Assembly (NCBI GenBank): GCA_016801845.1
Contig: CM028927.1
Span: 1,796,001-1,860,000, forward strand
Source of the DNA: Polydactylus sextarius
Taxonomy: Eukaryota; Chordata; Actinopteri; Polynemidae
Direction of reading: 5' to 3'
Length of the DNA: 64,000 nucleotides
Below are positions 44,767-57,100 of this stretch, in pieces (positions within the stretch are counted from its first letter, which is position 1; every line of letters starts with the position of its first letter). The notes under the pieces were generated by a model. It was not told the DNA's origin. It searched no databases and worked only from the letters and a program-made list of their open reading frames with translations. A program made the position numbers and the translations under genes.

Positions 44767-45260
44767 ATTCATGACTTACTTATGTTTTACTTTTTATTTT
44801 ATTTTATTATATTTTTTTAATTTTACCCACTACACAATTTTAATTATTTTCTTTATATTATTCTATGTGTTATTAATGGTGTATTAATTGTTGCACAACT
44901 TTCCAACACTTTACACAACAATAAATGAAATCTTAGTGAGATCAGATATGAGTCATTTCTAACTTGTTTTTGAGAGCTGATTTTTTTTTTTTTTTTTTTT
45001 GCAGTGATACTGCATTCTCTGATTTCTGTCTGGGCACTGTGGAACCAACAACACATGAGTGAAAGCAAAAATGTTTAACCATTGTAAGTTTTTAGTGGGC
45101 ACTCTTTGATGTAACTGTTACTAGTGCAGGTGAACAATGAACTGCTTGTCCTGAAATGAACATATAATGTTACAAAGAAAGCTCACCATGTGTTATCATC
45201 TTTACCTTTACAGGACATTTAGCAGTAACTGACTCCTTGTTCCAGACAGACATAAAGTCA
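44765..45260. other. Unassigned AT-rich sequence
   Basis: T-rich stretches, with a run of about 20 T at 44982-45000. No gene is seen. Confidence 0.5.
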
Positions 45261-45261
45261 G

Positions 45262-45370
45262 TGAACAGCTTAGTGTGTGATGGATATTGACATTCACAGA
45301 GATCGAACCTGTGACCTTCCTGTCATCTCCCTGTTACAGAATGAACTCTTGAACCATTACACTGCCCTGC
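45262..45370 (-). repeat. tRNA-derived SINE-like fragment
   Basis: On the minus strand gcagggcagtgtaatggttc resembles an A-box region. About 55 bases later cacaggttcgatctctgtg contains a B-box (ggttcgatc, at 45301-45309 on the plus strand). Spacing fits a polymerase III promoter of a tRNA-derived SINE. No cloverleaf good enough for a tRNA gene can be drawn. Confidence 0.45.
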
Positions 45371-46649
45371 AACTTACGGAAACCTCAGTGTCCCTTATAA
45401 ACATTTGCTGTCTGCTCCCATATAGTTCACTGTTTCCAGAGGATTCATTACAGAGTAGCAAATTCTCTATTAGCAAGCTTTACTTTGTACACTTCACCCC
45501 CTCAATAAAAACTATACATTTCTCTTGTTTCTCTACTGGGATGAGGTGGTGCTGGTACTGTATGAAGAGACATAAAGGGGTTTCCAGGTGCAGGTAAATC
45601 CTCCTCTCGTTCAGTGGCTGTTTGCGGCTCCATCACAGAGGCTGATGGCTCCAACATGCTTCCTATAGAGCAACTAGTTCAGCCTTGTCTTTCCCCACCT
45701 TCCCATTGACTCTTGTTTCTTCTGACAAAACATTCAACACCCGCTGCTGGTTTTCATGCTGCAAACCTCTCATACTTTTTCACACATTGACACTTGACAG
45801 TCCATGTGATAATGTCTCCTCAGCAGCAGGAAATGAGTTTGTCCTGACGTGTTTGTTTTGTTTCCATGTTGTCGTTGACAGAAGAGTGTCTTGTCTTTCT
45901 CTTTCACAGTTCATCTGTCCACTTCATTCATTGTATTTCTGTGAATGTATGAATGTGTTTTAGTATGATGGCGTTTCATTTATCTTTGCTGTGAGCTGCA
46001 AAACAAATTGCCATAAGGAGACGATAAAGTAACTTTAAACCTTGAACATTGAACCCTGAACCTTGAACCTTAAATCCATTAATGTCAGTTAAGTGGATGA
46101 TGATATTTCTGAGCATATGGATGTTGTTTTGATGAAACAATACAATCAATATTTTATTCTATTTTTTTTTTAAATTTCATCTTGAATTTAATGCTTCTCA
46201 TCTACCAACACATCAACATACTGTTCTTTATTTTTCTTTTAGCTGTGACATCAGCTGCATTACAGGTTCTGTCTTAGTTACAGAAAATATGATTATGTAA
46301 AATATCACTTCCTGGCTGATCGCTCAGTGAGAAAAGAAAGTAGTATCTAAAAAAAAAAAAAAAAAAAAAGGTCAGAATAACCTCATGTTGCAGATTGGAG
46401 TGTTCTTGTTGCAGGACATTGTGCTCACAATTGATCTTCAGTATAGCTCTTGTTGGTGGCAGTTAGTTGTTTTAGCCTTTCATTGGCAGACATTGGTAGA
46501 TACCATTTTATTATTATTGCTTTATTATTCAGTAAACAGTGGAATGCCTTCGCTTATAAAAAGAGTAAATGATACAGTTTATTATCTCTAATAAATAAAT
46601 CAAAATTTGATGCTCTTGTTTTTGGTTTCAGCCCACAACTTTGTTTATT
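45371..46649. other. Unassigned sequence
   Basis: No gene is recognised. A short ccttgaac-type direct repeat lies around 46038-46072 and an A-run at 46350-46369. Confidence 0.5.
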
Positions 46650-46735
46650 TACTATTTATTTAACCTTTATTTAACCAGATGTGTCAATTGAGAACAATTT
46701 CTCATTTCAATGACGACCTGGGCATTTACAAAGCC
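46650..46735 (+). repeat. Common teleost repeat fragment (tttaacctttatttaacca type)
   Basis: tttaacctttatttaaccag, caattgagaacaatttctc and gacctgggc occur in this order in a repeat I recall from many fish genomes. Only the core is left. Confidence 0.55.
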
Positions 46736-49700
46736 TTGATTATCCACTGTATACCAGTTACTTGGTATCAAATGACAGACAGACAGGTGTGGAGGATTTA
46801 GTGATCAAAGAAGCCAAAACAGAAAAGAAACAGGAGTGAACATATGTTGATGAATAGATAACGTAGGTATCAATAGGTATCAGGTATCTCTGCAAATTGA
46901 CACCACACAAGGGTACAAAGTTTATATCACATTAAATTGAACTAGTTCATATTCATAGCTCACAGTTTTCACATGTGTATGAACTAGTTCATGTTCATTT
47001 TGAATTCATGGCCAATGTGACAGTTATTCAGTCTTGTTTTTTTTTTTTTTTTTTTTTCAGATCTGACAGGCACATTTTGCACAAAACATTTTTGTTAGAA
47101 ACTATCATGGTTTGTCCATTAAAGTCCCTGTAATGATCATACTAAAAAATCTTTAGCCTTGCTAGAAGCTGTGTTGTTTGCTCATCAGACAAGAGAAAGG
47201 TCAGTAAATCCTTGTGCTGCAGTAAAACACCTTCTTCTTTGACTGTAGATGACTGCGCCCTGTAGTGTTTGAGCAGAAACAAATGCACAATTCACCAAAA
47301 ACATGATAACACATTTATTGTATCTCAAATTTATTGTATCTCAAATGACAACATGAATTTTGGATTTTGAGAGTTAATAAAAATCACAGGGTGTGTTTGC
47401 ATCAGTGATAAAATGATGAAGACGACTGGCTGTTTGCTTCACATTCAAACAGACTCAGACATATTTTTCACCTTTGTTCTTTTTACTTGCCTTAATTGTC
47501 ATGAGTGAAGACAATACTAACAATGTCTTTCTATTTTAAAAATAACATGTGGGAGTAGAGGTGGGAGATTTCATGTGACCATTAGGATTGTTTGCTAATT
47601 GAAGCAAGCAGAGGAATGCTTTAAGATCCAGGCTACCTGAACAGTATAGGAGGGTTCACCCATGCCACACAACATTTAGGGAATATTAGAGAATAGAGAA
47701 GAAAGCTTGGGGCTGTGTGCTGGTTGCTGATGCTATCACAGTATCATTGTTCTTGTGCTTAATCGCTGTAGCTAATGACAGGAAATGAAATCACCCACTG
47801 AAGACCAACACACGTCCCACAGAATAATTACTGCTGTTGACCTTGTGCATCTCTCTGGGATGTAAGTGCACAATGATAACTCTCACCACACACTTAGTCA
47901 CCACATATCATAGGGTACTTCAGACAGTCTAATAAAAGCTCTTACTCACTTACTTAAAAAATAAATATGCAAATGAAGTCACTGACTTTATGTTGTATTT
48001 GTTCTTTTATGGCAATAAAAGGATCTATCTGGTAAATTCCTGGTGACATGACAAGGCAGTGTTTGCTATGTTGTCCGTCACTATCTGAGTAAAAACATGA
48101 CATCTGCGCTGCTACTGTGATAGTCTGCCACAGCACAGCACAAAGCCTAATGGAACATGTCAATGTACTAATATTTCTGTATTCCCCCACATTTACCAAG
48201 CCATTGATTGTGCTTTTATGTTACTTGTCACTGTTTCCATTGTTGGAAAGCAGTGTGTAAAACTGCAGTTGCACTTCAACTTCACACTATTCTGGAGATC
48301 GGCACAGCATCTGGACACATGTTTGCATCCAGGTATACTCATGCACCCTGTATATGTACATCAGCATTTAGGTACAACTCATATGTACCAATTTGTGTAT
48401 ACAAATGTGAAAAAAAAAGTTTACCTGAACTGACACACAAAGGCTACTACAGCTAGCAGCTAGTCTGCTGTTCTATAAAGGCTGTAACTCCCTCCTTCAG
48501 TCTCTAATACTTACAAATCAATCATTTTTTTTTTTTCATTTTTGCACTGAAATTACACAAAGTAAGCTTTAGCATAAAAAGTTTTATCTCTGTTGAACCA
48601 CTCCTTTAATAAAACAGTAATTCAAACTATGGTAACTTCCATCAGAACCTTGTTTGTCTGTTAAAAGTCAAATCTTGACAATGCCCTTTACCATAGACTC
48701 TGTGGCTGCTGCTCCAACCTCAGGTTTGTTGGGGGTTTGCAGCTATGTGTGTGTGTGCACATGGATTGACCTTGGGAGCTCTGTTGGGTGCCATTGATTT
48801 GTTTACCTGTGCGCTACTGACAGTTTCTCATTAGGTTTCTTTTGCACAACACTTCCAGGAGAGGAGACCAGCGTCTGCACTTCACAGCCGACGATGCGTG
48901 ATCAATGTACCTGATAGACTGGTGCTGGCAATATAATTCTGTTGAATAGCTGTTTAATGGATGTGAGCGCTCCATTTAGTAGCCACAATAAGGTACCTTT
49001 TGTGACTGAAGCAGCATTGTGGGGCCATATGAGGAGCAAAACAATATCTTGAAAGAAGGGCTTTGTTAAAACTACTTTAGGAAGACAAGAAATACCGTGG
49101 GAGAACTTATGTTTTAGTCTGCTGTTATTGGAGTGGACTGAAAATATTTACAAAGTGTAAGAGCAAATTCAATTTAGCATTATTAAAGCCTTTTGGCAAT
49201 ATAGACCTTTTAACACTAAGTAACATAAATAAAGAAAGAAAATGGGCAAAAAAAAACAATCCTCTCAGTATTTGTGGTTCATTTATAATTCTGTGACCCA
49301 TTAGAACAATTTTATACAAATTTGGATTCAAAAACAAGACCTTCGGATCTCTTTAATGATGCTTTTACCAACAGAGCTGCACAGTGTACATAGTGACTGA
49401 TGAATTCATCAAACTAAACATTTACAACAAAGCTAAATGTATTAGTAGACAATTTCAGACAATTTCTGGACACACTTCTTTATTTCCAGCCCAGCTCTTG
49501 TTCCTTTTCTCATGTGATCTGCTTAAATAATTTGTCATGGTCACAAGGAGGCAGTGTTGTCACTCTCCTCGCAGTCCGCCAGGCATGGCCAACACAGCGA
49601 TGGAAGGAATCCACTTATTTTAAGGTGTTAAAAGCAGATCTGATTTGCCACTGTAATCCAGTCCCGTTGCACAGGGGTCAAAAACAAAAGCAGTTACATG

Positions 49701-51689
49701 GCAAAAGTGTCTCTCGCTCTGGAAAATCCCAGCTCGTGTTCCCTCTGTGACACAAAGGGACACAGCAATCAGCTCGCGGACACATCAAGGTCTAATTACT
49801 CCTCAGGTGACAAGACCCCTACGACATCCCCTCACTGAAATGGGATTCTATGAAGACTGAAAGCTGACAAGACAAGCGCCTCCATTTCAAATCAGTGTGG
49901 ATTTACATCAAGAAGACAGCGGACACTGATTAGATCCCTGCTCCTTGTTAGGAGAGAGAGAAACACTGACTCTGAACGGTGAAGTGTGCAGATATACAGT
50001 AATAATATGTGTGTATATACCATATATGGCACCCTGGGGTGCTGCATAGGCTGTCTTGTTCTAGGAGTAGCCAACATCATATTTAATGGGCAGGGATGGG
50101 CTGGGGCAGTAGAGGGGGGCAGCTATTCTCTAATGTTCAAAATAACACTTTGTCAATGTAATAGCCTGATGTTCTTCATTCTTTACACCCAACTGACTGA
50201 ACATTTCTCTTCACTTTGTTTACACCAGTGCTGCTGCCCTTGTGGTCACCTGCAACATATATAAAAATGTCGCCCTCCCACAAAGCATGATTATTTTCAT
50301 TGCAATCGCTTAGCGACTTCTGTATGAAACCTGTATCTTGAAGAAGATGTATGGACCTGCTACTTTGATTCATCAGTGACAGTGCGATTTTTTTTTTTTT
50401 TTTTAATTTTGTTTATGAAGACAACGAGCAACAGATGCAAGCATAATCTATAAATAAGTCGCTCTTCTGAATAGGAGATTAGTGCATTTGAGCTGGTTTT
50501 TAATGGTCTCTAGGAGAGATTAAAAAGTAAGCTGATTCATAATGTGTTTCCCTTTGCGGTGAGCCGCTCATAAACAACAGTCAGTGGAGGAAACATGCTT
50601 AAGACAGGAACATGACACACATCTGCTCTGCACGGCTTCCAGAATCTTGCAGCGTTGCCAGGTGCAACAAATAATTAATGAAAGCATTTTATAGTCTCAC
50701 TAATCACCTATAGTGACCTTTCATCCCTGAAGACCAACATGTGCACACTTCATCCATTTATTCTCCATGCAAACGTAATCTCTGTTTCTCTCTCACTCTG
50801 CAGTGGTCGAACAGAAAAACAAAATAAAGTTCATGAAGGATAAAATGTTGATAAATATACATAAACACTCCTTGGTTTCAGCCTGTGGCTTACATTTTCT
50901 CCAAGTTTTTTAAATAGAATGGAAGAAGAAAAAAAAACTTATATAACCAGTGCTGATCAGCCTACAGATAGCCACCCACCTGAGGCTACATCAGCATCCT
51001 CCACAAATATTGACAGAATTCATATCTGTTTTCCTTATTTTCTAACAAAAATGAAGCTTCTAAACAACCAGAATGATTGTTCGTCATGTGTTTCCAGGAA
51101 CTGCAAGGCTCAGTATGTCTGATAAAGTGGATTTATGGCTGTATCTTTAGATGTCTACTGTCTGGATACACTCTGTATCTGTCTTTAAATGACACCGGTG
51201 TCACCGTCTGTTCTCCGTCACAAGTGGAGACTCACCAAGTTTGGTCATAGCAATGAATCAGGGCTTTATGTGACTGTGTTTTCTAAACAACAAGCTATTC
51301 TCATTTAATGAATTCATAAACATGCCTGGGAGAAAAGCATGCTTGACCTATGAGAAGGTGAATGGATTTCCTGAGAACTATTGACAGGTTGTCCTAACAA
51401 GTAAAAGCAACCTAAGGAGTCACGCAGTTCTAATCAATTGCTTAAATGAGTAACGAGGACAATTACTGTACGCAGCCTCTTGAGATGTTCCTGTAACTAT
51501 ACTGACTCATTTTACATCCTGTGGATCTTTACCTCTCTTAATATACATCATCTGAACACTATTTTATTACCATTTATTATCTGTCGAGGTCAGTTAACTA
51601 CCACCTAGTTCACCTAAAAACATGCTGCATGTCTGCATCATGATAGCTGATGAATGGCTTTGCTATTTTCATTTACAGACACAGTGACC
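46736..51689. other. Gene-poor interval upstream of the KHDRBS3-like gene
   Basis: No coding region is supported. Two near-identical gaactagttcat words (46937 and 46983) suggest debris of a small element. A degenerate tRNA/SINE-like piece lies near 49318-49388 (minus). Segments around 49540-49880 and 50440-50850 are complex and could be regulatory. Confidence 0.45.
49318..49388 (-). repeat. Degenerate tRNA-like or SINE head
   Basis: On the minus strand gcagctctgttggtaaaagc resembles a D-arm/A-box, and tttttgaatcc downstream resembles a decayed B-box. The anticodon and acceptor stems do not pair, so it is not a functional tRNA. Confidence 0.3.
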
Positions 51690-52511
51690 TCTGACAGCCG
51701 AAGTGAATAACACTGATTATCTTGCAACAATAGCACCTGGCAGTAGGATTATGAGGCAGAAGGTGAACACTCTTGAAGCTGATGTGTTGGGAGCAGGAGA
51801 TGTGGACAAGCAGAAAGGTTCTGAGCAACTTCGACAAAAGCCACAGTGACATGGCTAGATGACAGATTATCCAAAAAAGTCTAGTGAGACGCCCCCACTA
51901 TTTAACAACCAGAGGTGGTCCTAGGAAGGACAAGTGGTAAACAGGTGACTGAGGAGTCATGTATAATCCAAGCCTTATATGTTTGGGGGTTGAAGGCTGG
52001 CCCAAGTGGTCCAATCCAACAGACAGACTAATAGAGTGAATATGAGACTGTGTAGCCTCGGACTGGTCAGTGAGTCCATGTTGACCTCTGTCCACCACCT
52101 ACAATAGACATGTGAACATCACAACCGGACCATGGAGCTGAAATTCTTTCAGCAGGATAATGATCCTGACACACTACACTAATGGTTCATGATGGTTTGA
52201 GAAACAACAACTAGTTCAAGGTGTTGACTTGACTCTAAATTCTCCAGATCTCAATCAAAGGAGCAGCTGTAGGATGTGCTGAACAAACAAACTGATCCAT
52301 GGAGGCTCCACTTCACAACTTACAGACTTAAAGGATCTGCTGCTGATGTCTTGGTGCCAGACACCACAACACCTTCAGAGGTCTGATGGAGTCCACATCT
52401 CGATTGTACTGTGTGGGTCAGGGCTGTTTTAGGAGCAAAAGGGGAACATACACAATAACGGGCAGGTGGTTTTAATGTTGCCATAATGTTGTTGCTGGAT
52501 GGATCTGTCAA
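51690..52511 (+). mobile_element. Tc1/mariner-family element, internally deleted (copy 2)
   Basis: Words in order include gtgaataacactgattatct, gatgtgttgggagcaggaga, gtgtagcctcggactggtca, atgttgacctctgtccacc, tttcagcaggataatg, caaggtgttgacttg, gatctcaatcaaag, tgctgaacaaacaaac, ttaaaggatctgctgctgat and ggcaggtggttttaatgttg. This is the layout of the Tc1-like transposon also found at 33469-33984. The transposase is missing its middle and is full of stops. The right terminal repeat is decayed. Confidence 0.75.
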
Positions 52512-53330
52512 TAGTCCTTAGTGGTCATTTGTTTCATGCTTATAGCTTGTTTTCTACATCTAATCTAATTATATGTAAGAAAACGCTGAAAAAAATATGT
52601 GTAGAAAAGGTTTTGCCCTGAAGCAGTCTGTGTGTAGTGACTCACTGCATCTGTTCAGATATTATGAAATCATTTTTCATTATAAGGTTTCATAGGATCT
52701 GTCAAATTATGGTAAACAGTTTTTTCAAATGAATGTATCATGTTGAATAATCGACTATGGGCTTATCTCAACCAGGAATGCACACGCTCCTTCAAAATAA
52801 ATGTATATATGACATTTATGACATTTATTATTCAACTCAACTCTGCTTTTTTGCTGTTTTTATTATTATTATTTTACACCTCGGTCATCGAGCAGCTTTT
52901 ATCACATATTTGAAGATAATGGTTTTTGGGATATATGATTCTTTTAAAGTTGAAAAAGTGTACAATATCATAAATATATTATATCAACCACCAAGGTTGG
53001 GTTGTCAGCCTGGTTGAGTTGACCCGTAAACACTGTGTTTCAGCATTATTTTGACAATCTGACTGCTTGTAAATGTGTCCTAGGTGTTGTACATAAAGTC
53101 ATCTACAATATCAGCAAGTTTCTGTCAAAATGTATAGTTCCACCGTCTTTGTGTGTGTAGTTTGTACTGTGCTCACCTTGTTCATACAGATACAGATACA
53201 GATAAGAGTCCTGGGTTCAAAGTGCCAGGGGGACTAGGTTTTGCCCTCACATGCTGGAGGTTTTGGTGAATAAAGTAAGTGGTGACATCAGGCCAGCCGT
53301 CTTCAGCTTTTTCATCCAGAACATTCAGAG
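52512..53330. other. Unassigned sequence
   Basis: AT-rich, with no gene seen; it leads into the CpG-rich promoter region. Confidence 0.5.
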
Positions 53331-53915
53331 AAGGTTGCAACTGCTCGGAGACACTGAGCGTTGAGCGCAGTCAGCGCTGACGGTGGGTGGCATCCAGTGC
53401 GTCTTGCCCTGGCTCGGTGTTCGTGTCTTAGCGCCCTGCTCACACTGATTTAAGGATAATAATATGGTAATGGTGGGACTCAGCACCGCGGACAGCTCCG
53501 GCGCGTGGCTCCGCCCACTTCCACAGGCTGCGTGTCGCGCGCGGCGGACCAATAGCTGCAGCAGCCTCAGTCCAGCTCTGGATACAACAGAGGGAGCTTC
53601 AAAGAGCCGGTCCACCCAGCGGAGACAGGGAGCCTGAGTTCGGCTGTGAGAGCGGAGCTGTACGGGCTCAACGACACTTCGATGGGATAAAACCTCGCGC
53701 TCACATTTTACCTCTCGTTGTATATGCGCGCGCGCGTCTTTACATGTTCTGAGAAATGCTCTTTTAGCACGAGCGCGAGTGACATTATCGCCTGTGTTTT
53801 TCTTCTTCTTTTGCTTCACACTTGAAATATTTGGCGGTGCCCTGTAACTTGGAGCCGTTTGGACGCTGAGCAAGTTTTTTATTTTTATTTTTATTTTTTG
53901 GTGTGTGTGTGTGTG

Positions 53916-53947
<32 letters not shown>

Positions 53948-53991
53948 CAATTTGAGTCGTTTACTTTTGGAGGCCAAGAGTCCAGGACGAC
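53331..53991 (+). promoter_or_regulatory. khdrbs3: CpG-rich promoter and 5' UTR of the KHDRBS3-like gene
   Basis: Sequence from about 53340 to 53790 is GC- and CpG-rich (for example gtcgcgcgcggcggacc), unlike the rest of the window. It holds a ccaat box at 53549-53553 and no clear TATA, as expected of a CpG-island promoter. A 182-codon minus-strand frame over the island is a by-product of composition. The 5' UTR probably includes T-rich sequence and a (TG)n(TA)n array close to the start codon. The transcription start cannot be placed exactly. Confidence 0.65.
53900..53945. repeat. (TG)n(TA)n microsatellite in the 5' UTR
   Basis: About eight TG units are followed by about 14 TA units, ending 46 bases before the khdrbs3-like ATG. 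It could be length-polymorphic. Confidence 0.9.
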
Positions 53992-54082
53992 ATGGGGAGC
54001 GAAAAGTACCTGCCGGAGCTTATGGCAGAGAAAGACACGTTGGACCCGTCTTTTCAACACTCCCTGCGGCTACTGGATCAAG
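53992..54082 (+). CDS. khdrbs3: KHDRBS3-like RNA-binding protein, first coding exon
   Basis: ATG at 53992 opens 30 codons plus one base, ending at a gtaaac donor (54083). The peptide starts MGSEKYLPELMAEKDTLDPS and ends HSLRLLDQ. KYLPELMAEKD-LDPSF is the signature N-terminus of the KHDRBS2/KHDRBS3 (SLM-1/SLM-2) STAR family, and a phase-1 junction before EIEKF fits the family. These nuclear proteins bind U/A-rich RNA through a KH domain flanked by QUA regions and regulate alternative splicing; only the N-terminal end of that unit is encoded here. Choice of KHDRBS3 over KHDRBS2 rests on the shared neighbourhood with ST3GAL1 remembered from human 8q24. The CpG island just upstream and an in-context start (gacATGG) support it. 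Later exons lie beyond the window. Confidence 0.85.
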
Positions 54083-54164
54083 GTAAACGTCCGCGGTTCC
54101 AAACTGAAGTAAACACGAGACGGTGTGAGTCTACCTCTACAGTCTCACTGTAGAGGTTTAATGC

Positions 54165-54165
<1 letters not shown>

Positions 54166-54197
<32 letters not shown>
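54166..54197. repeat. (GT)n microsatellite
   Basis: Sixteen TG units, 84 bases into intron 1. Confidence 0.95.
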
Positions 54198-54198
<1 letters not shown>

Positions 54199-57100
54199 CT
54201 GCAGGATTCATGACACCGGCAACTCTCCTACCTCAAGTTAGAAATAAGAGCTTTAGTGGGTCTGCTTACTTACAATTTCCTACAGGAGGATCTCTCAGCA
54301 TCGTGGCAGTTTTGCCAAGTTGCTATGCATCATATCCAGCTGTATGTTGTTTGTAACAACAAGTAAACCCGGGTAACCCCGAGGAATCCAACTTTTCCAT
54401 TTAAAACATACCAGGTCCAGGCAGGTAAATAATACAGCACTTGCTGTTGGCAGCTATATATTACATTTTAGTTACTTAGTCACTTTAGTTTTATACACAA
54501 ACAGAAAATCTACCTCATATAGAAGCTTCTCCTTTTGCATGTGCACAATCTTAAATAATAGCCTACAGTTAAAGGATGGAGGTAGCAGTATAAACATGTC
54601 AGTCAAGTAGTTTCCAGTCTACAGTCGTCTATCCCCGTGTAGACATGTGTAAGCTGTGGTGCATAATCACACTCTCATTCAAATGTACATGTGTTTGCTG
54701 CTTTGAAGAAGTGGACGTGACTGAAATGGAATCTTTGTTGAAGGGATGGAGCCTGAGCTTCAGCAGCCTCAGCCTCAGCAGCGGCAGCAGTGATGCTCGC
54801 AGATGCTTTAATTAATCCATCGCACAGCCTTCTGCTTTGAAGCTGTCGGAATTTTTCGCAAACACTTCTTCAGACGCAGCCCCGTGGAGCCTCCTCATGT
54901 GGGAAGTGCACTGTTACTACATCCAAGTGCATCCTTCAAGTGACACTCTTGGGCTTTGTGTAGACTCACACGGCTGTAAAAGGAGCTGACAGGGAGCATC
55001 AGCTCACTGTAGACAGTCCACTGATTTTTATTGAAGCCATGGTTGCAGCTCCTGCATCTTCTTAATTATTTTTATGGCTTTCTTCTTTATTTGACAGTCA
55101 GTGGAGAGAGCTAGGAGACGAGAAAGAGATGACATTTGAACCAACTGTCCCCCCCTACACCAACATGTCACCTCTTGTCCCAAATGTAGAACCTCAGTAG
55201 TTCTTAAAAGGAAGCCAAAGGGCCCCTTGCAACTTGAGGCATGATTTAATTTTAATGTTGTTTACTTTCTGGAGTTTACCAAAGTGACAAACAGAATTAG
55301 CCTACTTTTCTGATTGTTCTGTCACCTTCTGATCTCAGAGCATGCTTATGCTTTTACTTCAGGGCTGCAACTGTTTTCATTATTGATTGATCTGCTGATT
55401 ATTTTTGACAGTGACTTTATTAATTAAAGTGTATAACATATATAGTGTGCAATAAATAGTGTATAATATATATATATATATATAGTGAGCACAGTTTCTT
55501 GCAGGTCACACTAAAATATTAAAATAAGCAGAAGCAGCAAATTATTCAAATTGTTTATCTTATCATATCACATTATCATGTACACAAACATCAGACGGAA
55601 TCATGTTAAACAGTGTTTTGTGGTCAGAAGGTGGTGAGTTTTCGTCAGATAATTTATTGATAAAATAAGTGCTGTGCATCAGTTTTTTTTTTTTTTTTTT
55701 TTTTAAATGTGGCACAGCCTGTCCAGCTTTAGCCGTCACACTGTTTTAATGTCTTGTATTCATTCAGTGCATGTTGGAGTAATTATTGTAATGACCCTGA
55801 AAATATCAGTTGCAGATCGGAGCCTTGTTTGAAAGAACAGACTTAGGTTAATGCATCTTTCACTGAGCTGAGTCACATGCAGTGAGGTGAATCCATTCCA
55901 GTCCATGAGACAGATAAGGCTGCTTTACTCAGCAGCTTTTTCTTATCAGTCAATTTCATTAAAATCTATTTTTTTTTTTTCTAAGAACACATTTTTTTCC
56001 CACATATTTCCCTTAACAACAGAGAGAAGAGTCGGTGCTGAAAGCTTAATGCCTTTTGAAAGATGTACACAACCCTTTTCTTCTCTGAGTCTTTTAAAGT
56101 TGTTTGACCACAGTGTGGGACCGAGTCACAGCAAATATTTGCCATTTCCCCTAAAATGGAATAAAAGGGATGAAAGTACTTGAGCCAGAAAAAAATCAAC
56201 AAAGAATTGAGTAAATGTCGCTTTAAGGTTTTACAGTGAAATAGCTTCATGTAACATAAGTTCCTGATGTAACAGTTCCACTCAAGTTAGTTTTGTGATA
56301 TTTCTGGTGGAGGGCAAAGATTGCAGTTGGACACCATCGCAAAGCAGCAGAATTAATCCGTGACATTTTATGAAGTAAGCAGAACTCTGCGGTGCACAAA
56401 ATTTGGCCGAAACAGTCTGCCACAACTCCAAAACTGTAAATACTGTTATCTCTCTCTCACACAACAGATGGAACACGATGCAGCTTAATAGAGCACTTCT
56501 TCTGCCATCTTGCTGATGAGTTCTGGACTTGATTATGCAATTGGCAGGGGATGGGTTGGGAACAGAGCACGAGTAACGAGAGTTACTGCGTGCAAACGGC
56601 GAGTATGAGATTACTCCAAGTCTGGAGAGACCTCCATTCAAGAGAAATTAGGGGAGCATTGTGTTGGAAGCTTGGGGACGGAGCAGGCTGCTTTGATAAG
56701 TCTAGGGCCATGCGTAGAGCTCCTCTCCCACGTGGACCGTCTCTCAGCCCTTGTGACGAGCCTCATACAGTCAGCAGCACACACTTGGAGCTGGAAAAAA
56801 TATCTTAAGCTAAAATAAGAGACAACCAGGACCAGCAGCCTGCATGAAATGAAAAATCCTCAGCAGCATACTAATGAGTGGCCTCCAGGTACGGAAACAC
56901 CTCGGGTGACATGAAGTGCAGCTGTTATTTACATTAGATCAGTGCAACCCAACAGAACATGGGCCATGAGGGCTGCAAGTACAGAAATTTCCAATATTTA
57001 TTCATGTGGATTTTTTTTAGCGTTAAAGTTGTTTTCAAGCATGGGAAAAGTAGCTTGATAGAAAGAAATCTTTAGGGCAACTTTACTTCAAATTACAGCT

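Noticed and set aside
46937..47000. Paired gaactagttcat words as a possible MITE
   Set aside because: No consistent terminal repeats or target duplication could be drawn.
53325..53873. 182-codon open frame on the minus strand over the khdrbs3 promoter
   Set aside because: It overlaps a CpG island where stop codons are scarce, is Arg/Ala/Ser-rich without domains, ends in homopolymers and runs against a well-supported promoter.
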